DNA of 64,000 bases from Brachyspira hampsonii 30446 (GTDB taxonomy: Bacteria > Spirochaetota > Brachyspiria > Brachyspirales > Brachyspiraceae), in the NCBI RefSeq assembly GCF_000316195.1, contig NZ_JH994111.1, positions 1,705,791-1,769,790 on the forward strand, in the 5' to 3' direction. A program made the translations under genes and the position numbers. The notes under the pieces were generated by a model. It ran no database searches. It was not told where the DNA came from and saw only the letters and a list, made by a program, of their open reading frames with translations. Below, one piece after another: positions 46,366 to 55,640 of this stretch (position 1 is its first letter; each line of letters opens with the position of its first letter).

Positions 46366-47859
46366 TTATAAACCGCAATTTATGTCATAACTATTCTTAT
46401 TCAAAATGGCAAGTTCATAAGCCTTAACATATTCTTTAGCACTTTTCTCCCAAGAATTATCTATTTTCATAGCCCTTTTCTGCATAGCAGTAAATCTATC
46501 TCTATGATCATAATAAACACTTACAGCCCAGCCTATAGTATTATATAATGCTGAGGGGTTAGAATCATAGAATTTAAATCCTGTACCTTCTCCTGTTTCC
46601 TCATTATAGTTTTCAACAGTATCTTCAAGACCTCCTGTAGCATGAACTATAGGTAAAGTGCCGTATCTTAAAGAGTACATTTGATTAAGTCCGCAAGGCT
46701 CAAATAAAGAAGGCATTACAAACAAATCGCATCCTGCCTCTATCAAATGTGATAATTCATTGCTGTAACCTATATAAGAACCAACTCTTCCAGGATATCT
46801 CTTAGGTATATCTCCAAAGAAACTTTCAAGACCTTTATCTCCTGTACCAAGTATACAAAACTGAACTTTCATATTATTGACTAAAGAATCTATTATAGAA
46901 GCTATAAAATGATATCCTTTCTGATCAACAAATCTTCCTATTGCCCCTATCAAAACAACATCATCATCTTCCTCAAGTAAAAATCTTTTCTGAAGTTCTT
47001 TTTTACATACCTTTTTACCTTCCATCTTATCTGCAGAAAAATTTTCAGGTATAAATTTATCTTTTTCAGGAGACCAAACATTTTCATCAATACCATTAAG
47101 TATTCCAAAAAAACTTGTTGTCTTATTCTGTAAATAAGGCGCCATACCATGACCTCCATAAGGAGATGCAATTTCTCTTGCATAAGTAGGACTTACAGTA
47201 GTAACTACATCAGAAAAGAATATTCCGCCTTTAAGCAAATTTATATTACCATGATCCTCAAAAGTATCAGGGCTAAAATTATTCCATCCTAAACCTAAAT
47301 AATCATAAGTTGTAGCAGCATTATATATACCTTGATAATTTGCATTATGTATAGTAAGCATACTAGCAGCATGTCCTATTATATCATTCCAGTGCCAAGT
47401 TTTTATATATGCGGAAATAGCAGCTGTCTGCCAATCATTAGCATGAACCACATCTACATTTAACTGCAAATCCTTACATAATTGTAAAGCAGCACGGGAA
47501 AAGAATCCGAATCTCCAAGCATTATCCTGATAATCATTGAAAGAAGCATCATGATAAAGCCCTTCTCTGCTGAAAAAATTATGATGCTCTATGAAATAAA
47601 AATCTATCCCATCTTTTACGGTCTTAAATACCGAACACCATTCTTCGCCATTACCCATCCATACTCCCATAGTAGGAAGAACATTCTCTAAATAACAGTC
47701 TTGAAAATTAATATCTCTATATTTAGGAAGCACTACAAAAGCTTCTACATCTAGTTTCTTTAAATAAATAGGCAAAGCACCAACAACATCAGCAAGTCCG
47801 CCTGTTTTTATAAATGGTGTTGCTTCAGAAGATGCTATCATAACTTTTATTTTTGACAT
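46366..47859 (-). CDS. glgA: Glycogen synthase (ADP-glucose)
   Basis: 497 residues, standard GT5. The ADP-glucose site K-T-G-G-L-A-D-V-V-G-A-L-P is near residues 18-30, then H-A-N-D-W-Q-T, N-G-I-D-E-N-V-W, and the C-terminal P-S-L-F-E-P-C-G-L-N-Q. It polymerises alpha-1,4-glucan. AGGAG precedes the ATG. With glgC it gives the two core steps of glycogen storage; branching enzyme and phosphorylase are not in this window. Confidence 0.96.
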   Translation of the reverse strand: MSKIKVMIASSEATPFIKTGGLADVVGALPIYLKKLDVEAFVVLPKYRDINFQDCYLENVLPTMGVWMGNGEEWCSVFKTVKDGIDFYFIEHHNFFSREGLYHDASFNDYQDNAWRFGFFSRAALQLCKDLQLNVDVVHANDWQTAAISAYIKTWHWNDIIGHAASMLTIHNANYQGIYNAATTYDYLGLGWNNFSPDTFEDHGNINLLKGGIFFSDVVTTVSPTYAREIASPYGGHGMAPYLQNKTTSFFGILNGIDENVWSPEKDKFIPENFSADKMEGKKVCKKELQKRFLLEEDDDVVLIGAIGRFVDQKGYHFIASIIDSLVNNMKVQFCILGTGDKGLESFFGDIPKRYPGRVGSYIGYSNELSHLIEAGCDLFVMPSLFEPCGLNQMYSLRYGTLPIVHATGGLEDTVENYNEETGEGTGFKFYDSNPSALYNTIGWAVSVYYDHRDRFTAMQKRAMKIDNSWEKSAKEYVKAYELAILNKNSYDINCGL

Positions 47860-48003
47860 ATAAAACTCCTAAAAACTAGAATATATTTTTAAATATATAA
47901 CTTTATTTAAAAACTTCAAGCGAAATTATGAATTTAGAATATTATTTAATAAAAAAGTTTAATATAATAGAAAAATTCTATTACATATAATTTTTTTTAT
48001 AAA

Positions 48004-48468
48004 TTAAATACTAATCTCTAATATTTCTAAAACTTTATCTCCGGCAGGTACTTTTATAGTTACAACATCGCCGACTTTCTTAGATAATAATCCTTTAGCA
48101 ATAGGAGTTACTATAGTTATTTCATTTTTGCTCATATCTGCTTCTAATTCGCCCACTATTCTATATTCAAAAACCGCATTTCTAGTTTTATCTTTAACTT
48201 TTACCTTTTTCCCAAAAGTTACAGTGTCTTTATCTAAATTAGCAGGATCTATTATTTCACAGCCTGCCAAATCACTTTCCAACTTTGATATTTGAGCATT
48301 CAATAATCCCTGCCTTTCTTTAGCAGCATGATACTCAGCATTTTCTTTTAAATCGCCTTTTTCTCTAGCCTCTGCAATAATAGCAGGCAATGTTTCAAAC
48401 TCAGCCTTTAATTCAGCAAGTTTAGATTTAGCTTTATCATATCCTTCTTTTGTTATCGGTTTAGCCAT
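48004..48468 (-). CDS. greA: Transcription elongation factor GreA
   Basis: 154 residues starting at ATG 48468 (AAGGA eight bases before); an in-frame TTG two codons upstream is unlikely. The coiled-coil start (E-G-Y-D-K-A-K-S-K-L), A-R-E-K-G-D-L-K-E-N-A-E-Y-H-A-A-K-E-R-Q (with the paired acids at the tip) and the FKBP-like C-terminus are complete. It rescues backtracked RNA polymerase by stimulating transcript cleavage. It is 64 bases after scrB and might be partly read through from it. Confidence 0.95.
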   Translation of the reverse strand: MAKPITKEGYDKAKSKLAELKAEFETLPAIIAEAREKGDLKENAEYHAAKERQGLLNAQISKLESDLAGCEIIDPANLDKDTVTFGKKVKVKDKTRNAVFEYRIVGELEADMSKNEITIVTPIAKGLLSKKVGDVVTIKVPAGDKVLEILEISI

Positions 48469-48538
48469 TTTCAATATCCTTAAAATTAGTAATTTTGATA
48501 TTATAAACTATTTTCAAAATATTTACAAACAAAAAAGA

Positions 48539-50017
48539 CTAATGATTAATATTAAAATAAGATAATTTATATATTGTTAAATTCATGTCTCCAATAGCTT
48601 TAAAAGAATATTCATCAGGATAATATCGGCTAGAAAATACCATCTCACCTTCATTTATAAATATCTCTATAGCAGAAGTATCTATCAATATTCTTAAATT
48701 TTCTAACTTTTCTAAATCAGCACTTCTTTTATATCTTCCTCCGCCTATTTTCCTTCCTATATCATTTACAAACTCTAATATAAATTTATTATCTCTATAT
48801 TTAATAGAAACACCTTCTGAAATTAATAATTCAAAATTATCAGAACTTTTTATATTATCAATTAAAACTTCATAAGAGCTAATATCTTTAGAAATTAAAT
48901 TATCAGATAATGAATCATAATAACATTTATTTTCAAATATTTTTTTCTCTCTTAATTTATCCAAACTTCTATGAGGTTTTTGATAAAGTTTTCCATCTTT
49001 AAAACTTAACTCTCTAGCTACAGTAAGACAATGCTGCCAGCCGTATTGAACAGTTAAATTTTTATGATAATCTTCTGTATCAGGAACTCCCATCCAGCCT
49101 ATAATAACTCTATTTCCATTCTCATCTAAAAATGTCTGCGGAGCATAAAAGTCAAATCCTCTGTCAAGAACTGTAAAATCATTAACCTCTATATATTCTT
49201 TATTTTTATAATCATCATTAATTAAAAAATATCCGGAAAGATATATATTTTCGTATACGCTTTCAATTTGTTTCACACCTTGAGGACATGTTATTAAAAT
49301 ATTCTGTCCGTCTAAATTAAATAAGTCAGGACATTCCCACATATATCCGAATCTATATTCAGACCTTACAGTACTTGTATGCTTCCAATTAATTTTATCT
49401 TCAGACTTAAATATTAATACTTCTCCAATATCATTATTTCTATCTATGCCATACTTTCTGGCTCCCTGAACCATATAATAAGAATCATCTTCTTTCCATA
49501 CTTTAGGATCTCTTATATGATTAGTTATATCTTTAGGATAATCTTTCATTTCCATTAAACATTCTTTTTCAGAGAAGTTAATACCATCTTCGGAGACAGT
49601 AAGCATGGTATTAGCCTCTCTTCCGCTTTCTATGTAATCATGCCTGCCTAAAAGTTTTACATTTCCTGTATAATAAACATATAACTTATTATCTTCTATA
49701 AGTGCAGAACCTGAATACACACCATGACAATCATATTTTTCATCAGGATATATAGCAGCTCCAGCATATTTATAATTTATTAAGTCTCTACTTATATAAT
49801 GCCCCCAAAATTTCAATCCGCCTTCAACATCAAACGGAGAATACTGAAAAAATATATGATACTCTCCTTTAAAGTATGATAAAGCATTTGGATCATTGAG
49901 CCAGCCTACAGGAGGCATTAAATGAAACTTTAATCTCCATTTATTGTTATTATCATTAAAATATTCAATTTCTTTTCGTTTTATCGCTTCTTCAAAAACT
50001 TTACTAACCAACCTCAT
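48539..50017 (-). CDS. scrB: Sucrose-6-phosphate hydrolase (GH32)
   Basis: 492 residues. The nucleophile D42 is in W-L-N-D-P-N-A, with R-D-P-K (transition-state) and E-C-P-D-L-F (acid-base Glu) later, and a C-terminal beta-sandwich. No signal peptide, so intracellular. It cleaves the sucrose 6-phosphate delivered by the PTS permease gene upstream. AAGGGA precedes the ATG. It lies 121 bases after scrA, with a perfect hairpin in between. Confidence 0.93.
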   Translation of the reverse strand: MRLVSKVFEEAIKRKEIEYFNDNNNKWRLKFHLMPPVGWLNDPNALSYFKGEYHIFFQYSPFDVEGGLKFWGHYISRDLINYKYAGAAIYPDEKYDCHGVYSGSALIEDNKLYVYYTGNVKLLGRHDYIESGREANTMLTVSEDGINFSEKECLMEMKDYPKDITNHIRDPKVWKEDDSYYMVQGARKYGIDRNNDIGEVLIFKSEDKINWKHTSTVRSEYRFGYMWECPDLFNLDGQNILITCPQGVKQIESVYENIYLSGYFLINDDYKNKEYIEVNDFTVLDRGFDFYAPQTFLDENGNRVIIGWMGVPDTEDYHKNLTVQYGWQHCLTVARELSFKDGKLYQKPHRSLDKLREKKIFENKCYYDSLSDNLISKDISSYEVLIDNIKSSDNFELLISEGVSIKYRDNKFILEFVNDIGRKIGGGRYKRSADLEKLENLRILIDTSAIEIFINEGEMVFSSRYYPDEYSFKAIGDMNLTIYKLSYFNINH

Positions 50018-50039
50018 TTCATTTCCCTTATGTAATAAT

Positions 50040-50080
50040 ACTTAATATCATGTATAAAAAATATATACATGATATTAAGT
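50040..50080. promoter_or_regulatory. Perfect intercistronic hairpin between scrA and scrB
   Basis: ACTTAATATCATGTATA (50040-50056) and TATACATGATATTAAGT (50064-50080) are exact complements over 17 bp around a 7-base loop. No T run follows in the minus direction. It may protect or process the mRNA between permease and hydrolase. Confidence 0.65.
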
Positions 50081-50138
50081 AAATAAATTATTTTATTGGA
50101 TTTATGTAGAATTATTTTGTAAGTGTCTATTTTAATTT

Positions 50139-51560
50139 TTACTCATCATCTTCCTGCATATACTCATCAGGAACCCCAAAAAACCAAGTAATAGTAAAAG
50201 ATAAAACCACAGTAATTAAAGCAACAGCAGCATAACTAGCTAACTGCTTTCCATCATAAATATAAAGCAATGCACCTGGTATTCCTGTAACTCCATTAGC
50301 AGTAGCCTGTAAATTTAATAATCTTGCTATTAATCCTGTTATACCAGCAGCAATAGCACCGCAAACCATAGGTTTTATTCCATATCTTATATTTATACCA
50401 AATATGGCAGGCTCTGTTATGCCAAGCCAAGCTGATAAGGCAGCACCATATCCCATAGCTTTTATGCTTTTTCTTCTAGTTTTTAATGTAACAGCTAAAC
50501 AAGCAGCACCTGCAGCTAAATTAGCAACGGATAAAAGAGGATTAATAGGGTTTAAAGAAGTAGCAGCAAGCAATGATATTTCTACCAAATTCATTATATG
50601 ATGTACTCCTGTTACAACTATAAATATTATTCCAAACCCTATTATAAATCCTCCTATTCCAAAAGGTAACGATAAAGAAAAATTTATAGCTATCAATATC
50701 CATTGTTCGACTATATGGAAAATCGGTCCTATCACAGCTAAAGATAATAATAACATTATAAGTAATGTTAAAAATGGTGTTGCTAGTATGTCTATTATAT
50801 TTGGTATTACTTTTCTTAAATTCAATTCTATTTTAGAGCCTATAATACCAGAAATAAGTGCAGGAAGTACGCTTCCTTGATATCCCACTATAGGTATAAA
50901 TCCGAATAACATTATAGGCTTAACTCCGCTGTCAGGATTGGCTACCAAATAAGCATTAGGTAAAGCAGGTGAAACAAGCATTAAGCCTAATAATATACCT
51001 AATATAGGAGAGCCTCCAAAAACTCTGAATGTTGACCAGCATACCAAAGCAGGCAAAAATGCAAATGTAGTTTCTGTAAGAACAGTCATTAATGTCATAA
51101 TAGAAACAGGTATATTAGATACTTTTAAATTAAATAGTCCCAAAAAACTGTCATTAATTAAAGCACCTTTAAAACCTAAAAATAAACCTGTGGCAATCAT
51201 AGCAGGCATTATTGGTACAAATACATCGCCAAATATACGAATAAACTTTCTAAAATTATTTTTCTCTCCCACTTTTTTAGTTTCTTCTGTATCTTGATTT
51301 GCGGCACCTGTAACACCCAAATTAATAATTTCAGCATAAACTTTATTTACAACTCCCGTACCTAATATTATCTGATATTGACCAGAATTGAAAAATACAC
51401 CTTTAATGCCTTCTATCTTCTGAACTTCTGAGTCCTTTATACTCTCCCTATTTTTTACTATTAATCTTAATCTAGTAGCACAGAAAGTTGCAGAAATAAT
51501 ATTATCTTTATTAACTACTCTAATAATTTCTTCAGCAGTTTTTTTATAATTGATAGCCAT
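50139..51560 (-). CDS. scrA: PTS sucrose-type EIIBC permease
   Basis: 473 residues. The EIIB domain (1-85) has the phosphocysteine C27 in F-C-A-T-R-L-R; EIIC has about ten membrane segments with the conserved G-I-T-E-P-A-I-F-G. No EIIA domain is fused, so another EIIA supplies phosphate. AGGA precedes the ATG. It is the first gene of the sucrose operon with scrB, under a promoter that overlaps a repressor operator. ScrR is divergently encoded. Confidence 0.93.
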   Translation of the reverse strand: MAINYKKTAEEIIRVVNKDNIISATFCATRLRLIVKNRESIKDSEVQKIEGIKGVFFNSGQYQIILGTGVVNKVYAEIINLGVTGAANQDTEETKKVGEKNNFRKFIRIFGDVFVPIMPAMIATGLFLGFKGALINDSFLGLFNLKVSNIPVSIMTLMTVLTETTFAFLPALVCWSTFRVFGGSPILGILLGLMLVSPALPNAYLVANPDSGVKPIMLFGFIPIVGYQGSVLPALISGIIGSKIELNLRKVIPNIIDILATPFLTLLIMLLLSLAVIGPIFHIVEQWILIAINFSLSLPFGIGGFIIGFGIIFIVVTGVHHIMNLVEISLLAATSLNPINPLLSVANLAAGAACLAVTLKTRRKSIKAMGYGAALSAWLGITEPAIFGINIRYGIKPMVCGAIAAGITGLIARLLNLQATANGVTGIPGALLYIYDGKQLASYAAVALITVVLSFTITWFFGVPDEYMQEDDE

Positions 51561-51589
51561 AATAAAAATCCTATTGAAATTTCTTTATA

Positions 51590-51603
51590 TGTAACCGGTT
51601 ACA
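51590..51603. promoter_or_regulatory. Operator palindrome, probably for ScrR
   Basis: TGTAACCGGTTACA is an exact 14-bp palindrome with the central CG typical of LacI-family sites. It lies seven bases past the -10 of the scrA promoter, over the expected transcription start. The LacI-type gene is divergent at 51996, so repression of scrA and scrB is the simplest reading. Confidence 0.8.
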
Positions 51604-51609
51604 TTATAT

Positions 51610-51637
51610 ATTATAACAATATTTTTATATTTGTCAA
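51610..51637 (-). promoter_or_regulatory. Promoter of scrA-scrB
   Basis: On the minus strand TTGACA (51632-51637) and TATAAT (51610-51615) are 16 bases apart, with a second TATAAT at 51603-51608. Confidence 0.8.
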
Positions 51638-51710
51638 GCATTATATATTTTTTTATAAAATAATTATATAAATTTGTATTTTGATATAAAAAGTATATAA
51701 TTTATTAATG

Positions 51711-51976
51711 TACTTATTTCAGAAGTACTTAACATAGAATATGTATAAAATTTTAGTAATTTATTAATTATAAAAACAATATTTTATATGTTGTACAAAC
51801 TATTATTTTAATATATAAATACATAGTTCTTGCTTTCCAACACCCGATGTAGGTACTATTCGAGATGTATACTCTTAGCTACACATATTGTTGTGAAAGC
51901 ATAACAAAAAAGCGGACTATTTACTTTAAATAACTAGTCAACACAGTTATAAATAAAATTAATTTTGGAACAACTC
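51711..51976 (+). mobile_element. Degraded copy 6 of the short inverted-repeat element
   Basis: The 266-bp copy runs from TACTTATTTCAGAAGTACTT to TTTTGGAACAACTC with TAATG and TAATA flanks. It retains the arm landmarks ATGTTGTACAAACTATTATT and AATATATAAATACATAG. Its right end is 19 bases before the scrR start, so any scrR promoter lies in the element or at its edge. Confidence 0.7.
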
Positions 51977-51995
51977 TAATATCAGGGTAGTAAAA

Positions 51996-52982
51996 ATGGG
52001 CACAAATAAAAAAATTACAATGAAAGAGATAGCTGAAATAGCAGGTGTTACGAAAACAACAATATCCAGATACTTTAATGGAGGATATATAAAAGAAGAA
52101 ACCAAAAAAAGAATCAAAGAAATAATATCTGAATATGATTATGAGCCAAATACATTTGCAAGATTAAAAGCAAAAAAAAGTCATATTATAGGAATAATAG
52201 TACCAGCTTTAGACTCTACGGTTGGAGCAAGAGTATTAACAGGGATAGAGAAAACGCTTAGAGAAAAACATTATATGCCTATAATAATGAATACAAATCA
52301 TCAGCATAAATTAGAACTGCAGTATATAGAAAAATTGAAAAGATTAAATGTTGATGGTATAGTATTGAGTGCTACATATATAACAGAAGAACATAAAAAC
52401 ATATTAAAAAAATCAGATATACCAATAGTAATTTACGGACAAGAATGCAGTGAGGTTATAAGCATAGTCAATGATGATTATAATGCTGGTATAGACATAG
52501 GAAAATACATAGGGAGTAAAAATCATAAAAATATAGGATTTATAACAGTTGATGAAAATGATATTGCTGTAGGGATAACAAGAAGAAATGGAGTATTAGA
52601 TGGATTAAAAAAATACGGCATAGAAAATATAAGAATAGAAGCAGCAGACTTTTCTTATGAGAAAGCAAAAATAGCTGCCGAAAAATTATTAAAAAATAGA
52701 GATATTGATGCTATAATATGTTCAACTGACAGACAGGCATTGGGTGTATATAAAGTATTAAAAGAAATGGGATTAAAAATTCCAGATGATGTATCTGTAA
52801 TATCTTTCGGAGGATATGATATTGATGAAATAATAGAGCCGGAACTTTCAACAATAAAATTTGATTCTTTTAATGCGGGAGTATGCACAGCAAATACATT
52901 AATAGATTTAATTAATAATATAAAAGTAAAAGAAGTTATATATGTAAATTATGAATTTTTAGAAAGAAAAAGTGTAAGATAA
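51996..52982 (+). CDS. scrR: LacI-family regulator, probable sucrose repressor
   Basis: 328 residues. The helix-turn-helix M-K-E-I-A-E-I-A-G-V-T-K-T-T-I-S-R-Y-F-N-G-G opens the protein, followed by the hinge helix and the periplasmic-binding-like effector domain. AGGG precedes the ATG. Divergent from scrA and near a palindromic operator, it very likely represses the sucrose genes and is released by sucrose-derived sugar. The effector is inferred from context only. Confidence 0.88.
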   Translation: MGTNKKITMKEIAEIAGVTKTTISRYFNGGYIKEETKKRIKEIISEYDYEPNTFARLKAKKSHIIGIIVPALDSTVGARVLTGIEKTLREKHYMPIIMNTNHQHKLELQYIEKLKRLNVDGIVLSATYITEEHKNILKKSDIPIVIYGQECSEVISIVNDDYNAGIDIGKYIGSKNHKNIGFITVDENDIAVGITRRNGVLDGLKKYGIENIRIEAADFSYEKAKIAAEKLLKNRDIDAIICSTDRQALGVYKVLKEMGLKIPDDVSVISFGGYDIDEIIEPELSTIKFDSFNAGVCTANTLIDLINNIKVKEVIYVNYEFLERKSVR

Positions 52983-52984
52983 AA

Positions 52985-53025
52985 TAAAAAACAACCGACT
53001 AGAAAAATTATAGCCAGTTGTTTTT
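52985..53025. terminator. Bidirectional terminator between scrR and the dihydropyrimidinase gene
   Basis: AAAAAACAACCGACT pairs imperfectly with AGCCAGTTGTTTTTT, with T runs in both directions. Confidence 0.75.
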
Positions 53026-53052
53026 TAATTTTTAAAAAGTATTTTCAAATAA

Positions 53053-54492
53053 TCAATTACAATCAATATCTATATAATCACCCAATTTGAAATGATTATT
53101 AAAGTCAGCATATTTATCTAAAGTTTTTCTCTTTATAAACTTTCCATATCCTTTACTGCCTAAAAACTTATTATCTTTAAATACTATTTTTCCTCTTGAT
53201 ATAACAGTATCCACAGAACATAAAAGCTCCATTCCTTCATAAGCAGTATAATCACAAGCACCATGCATATTTGATTTTGTAATAACTGATTTTTTATTAG
53301 GATCTATTATAGTAATATCAGCATCAGCATTTGGGATAATAGCGCCTTTCTCTGGATAAAGCCCGTATATCAAAGCTGGATTATAGCATAAAGTTTCAAC
53401 GAATTTATTAATTGTTATTCTTCCTTTCATAACTCCTTCAGAGAACATTAAAGGATATCTCTCCTCTACTCCGCCTGCTCCATTAGGGCATTTAGTAAAA
53501 TTATCTTTTCCTTTAACCTTATCAGTTTCATAATTAAAAGGACAATGATCTGTTGCTATAACCTGAATATGACCTTCGGCAATAGCTTTCCATAATCTTT
53601 CGCTGTCCTCTTTTTTTCTTAAAGGAGGAGACATAACAAATTTAAGTCCGTCTTCTCTGTCATACTCTTTGTCTGTCAAAACTAAATATTGAGGGCAAGT
53701 TTCAGAGAAAATATTTTTGTGACCTAAAGCCCTCGCATTAACTATCTCATCAACACTCTTTCCTGCAGAAGTATGCACTATATATACAGGAGCATTTCCA
53801 GCTATGACAGATAAATGTATAATTCTATTAACTGCCTCAGCTTCAGCTTCAGGAGGTCTGCTTATAGGGTGATAATGTGAAGAAGTTTTACCCTCTTCAA
53901 TAAATTTCTTTTTTAAATATTCTATAACATAATGATTTTCAGCATGAAAAGCAGAAACAGCATTAAGCTCTTTCATCTTCTTTAATACACGCACAACATT
54001 ATCATCTTCTATTTTATAGTTATAAGTTAAATAAAGTTTTGTACTTTGCAAACCTTCTTCTTTAGCTAATACTTTAAGACCTTTAAGCACATCTTCATCA
54101 ACATGCTGTAGAACTCCATGAAAACTGTAATCAATAACAGCCTTATTATCAGCAAGAGTATGATAATATTCTAATTGATGAAATACATCGCAGCCTTTAG
54201 GTCCAAACCCCATATGATCAACTATAGTAGTAGTACCTCCGCAAGCAGCAGCGATAGTACCTGTATAGAAATCATCAACCGCTCTCCCTATACCAACATC
54301 TATATCCATATGAGTATGAACATCAATACCTCCCGGCATTACATATTTATCCGAAGCATCAATAATCTCTGCATCTTCGCATTTTAAATCAGCACCTATT
54401 TTAGAAATTTTTTCACCCTCTATTAATACATCAGCTTTATAAGTTTCTGAAGCATTAACTACAGTACCATTTTTTATAATAATTTTTTTCAT
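53053..54492 (-). CDS. Dihydropyrimidinase (D-hydantoinase type)
   Basis: 479 residues of the amidohydrolase superfamily. P-G-G-I-D-V-H-T-H-M-D holds the first metal histidines, S-T-K-L-Y-L-T-Y-N has the lysine expected to be carboxylated, and later F-H-A-E-N and A-T-D-H-C-P supply the rest of the metal site. It opens the dihydropyrimidine ring in reductive pyrimidine breakdown. AGGA precedes the ATG. No dihydropyrimidine dehydrogenase or ureidopropionase lies in the window. Confidence 0.92.
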   Translation of the reverse strand: MKKIIIKNGTVVNASETYKADVLIEGEKISKIGADLKCEDAEIIDASDKYVMPGGIDVHTHMDIDVGIGRAVDDFYTGTIAAACGGTTTIVDHMGFGPKGCDVFHQLEYYHTLADNKAVIDYSFHGVLQHVDEDVLKGLKVLAKEEGLQSTKLYLTYNYKIEDDNVVRVLKKMKELNAVSAFHAENHYVIEYLKKKFIEEGKTSSHYHPISRPPEAEAEAVNRIIHLSVIAGNAPVYIVHTSAGKSVDEIVNARALGHKNIFSETCPQYLVLTDKEYDREDGLKFVMSPPLRKKEDSERLWKAIAEGHIQVIATDHCPFNYETDKVKGKDNFTKCPNGAGGVEERYPLMFSEGVMKGRITINKFVETLCYNPALIYGLYPEKGAIIPNADADITIIDPNKKSVITKSNMHGACDYTAYEGMELLCSVDTVISRGKIVFKDNKFLGSKGYGKFIKRKTLDKYADFNNHFKLGDYIDIDCN

Positions 54493-54602
54493 ATTATAGT
54501 CCTATAATTATAACTTTTATTTATTATTTATACATAAAAAATTTAATCACAAAAAGTATCTGACAAAAACTATATTTATTATCAGAAGCATATAATTTTT
54601 TA

Positions 54603-55520
54603 TTATAGGTCTTCTATTTCTTTTATAGTTAAACCCGTTATTTTTCTTATATCTTCAATACTCATATTCATATTTTTTAGGTTTAATGCTATAGTTTTTG
54701 TCTTATTTATTTCTCCTTGTTCTATACCTTTCTCTATACCTTTCTGAAAACCTATTTCTATACCTTCTTTTCTTCCTTCTGCTCTCTCATACTGTAGCAT
54801 AGCAGCCTGTCCGTAAAGAAAAGTATCTCTTTCATTATAAGCTGACATCTCTTTTTCATCGGCTACAAATCTTTTATATTTATCTATTACTTTAGACATG
54901 ATACCGTTACCTCCTACTAACTTATCAATATCTTTCTCCAAATCTTTGGTAGTAAAAAAATCAATCCAAGATAAAAGTTTATTTCTATTATATTCATCTA
55001 TACTAGTATTTTTTAATATTTCTGCAAATCTTTTAATTTCTATAAAATGTATCTGAAAATCATCAAGTCTAAGACTAGGATTATGAATATCAGCAAATGT
55101 TAAACATTTATGCTCTCTTTTTATATCAGTCTCGCTTCCCATATCCAAATTGAAATTAATAAAACTAATACTAATCATCTGGCTTATACCAATATATAAA
55201 TCACTTTCTTTTAATTCAGAAGCTATATTTTTTGCAATATAATACAATATTCTTTTTATAAAATTGTTATTTCCAACTAACTGTACTTCAATGAGTATCT
55301 TTTTACCATCTTTGGTTTTTGCTTTAACATCCAATATTGATTCTTTTAAATTCTCATTTTCTGCTAAATTGTAAGGATTGATTATTTCAAGATTACTCAC
55401 AGATTCAAAACCAACATCATTTAAAACAGCATTAACAATATTTTCTAATATATCTTCATCGCCTTCAGTACCGATTAGATATCGTACAAATAAATCATTA
55501 AGTCTGTTAATCTCTTTCAT
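54603..55520 (-). CDS. Rpn-family PD-(D/E)XK nuclease
   Basis: 305 residues with R-L-N-D-L-F-V-R-Y-L-I-G near the start, the nuclease core L-D-V-K-A-K-T-K-D-G-K-K-I-L-I-E-V-Q (Asp then E-V-Q), and Y-Y-I-A-K-N. The end has R-K-E-G-I-E-I-G repeats and a helix ending G-L-T-I-K-E-I-E. Rpn (transposase_31-type) proteins are DNA endonucleases linked to recombination, now also to phage defence. A decayed relative lies at 57852. No inverted repeats bound it. Confidence 0.9.
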   Translation of the reverse strand: MKEINRLNDLFVRYLIGTEGDEDILENIVNAVLNDVGFESVSNLEIINPYNLAENENLKESILDVKAKTKDGKKILIEVQLVGNNNFIKRILYYIAKNIASELKESDLYIGISQMISISFINFNLDMGSETDIKREHKCLTFADIHNPSLRLDDFQIHFIEIKRFAEILKNTSIDEYNRNKLLSWIDFFTTKDLEKDIDKLVGGNGIMSKVIDKYKRFVADEKEMSAYNERDTFLYGQAAMLQYERAEGRKEGIEIGFQKGIEKGIEQGEINKTKTIALNLKNMNMSIEDIRKITGLTIKEIEDL

Positions 55521-55640
55521 AAATTAATTATACTAAAAATTTCATTAATATCAATTTATAAAACAAAAAAACTATATCATTGACAGGAAATAATTTTCAA
55601 TTTATAATCAATTATATGCAGTACGCATGGAGGGGTATAT

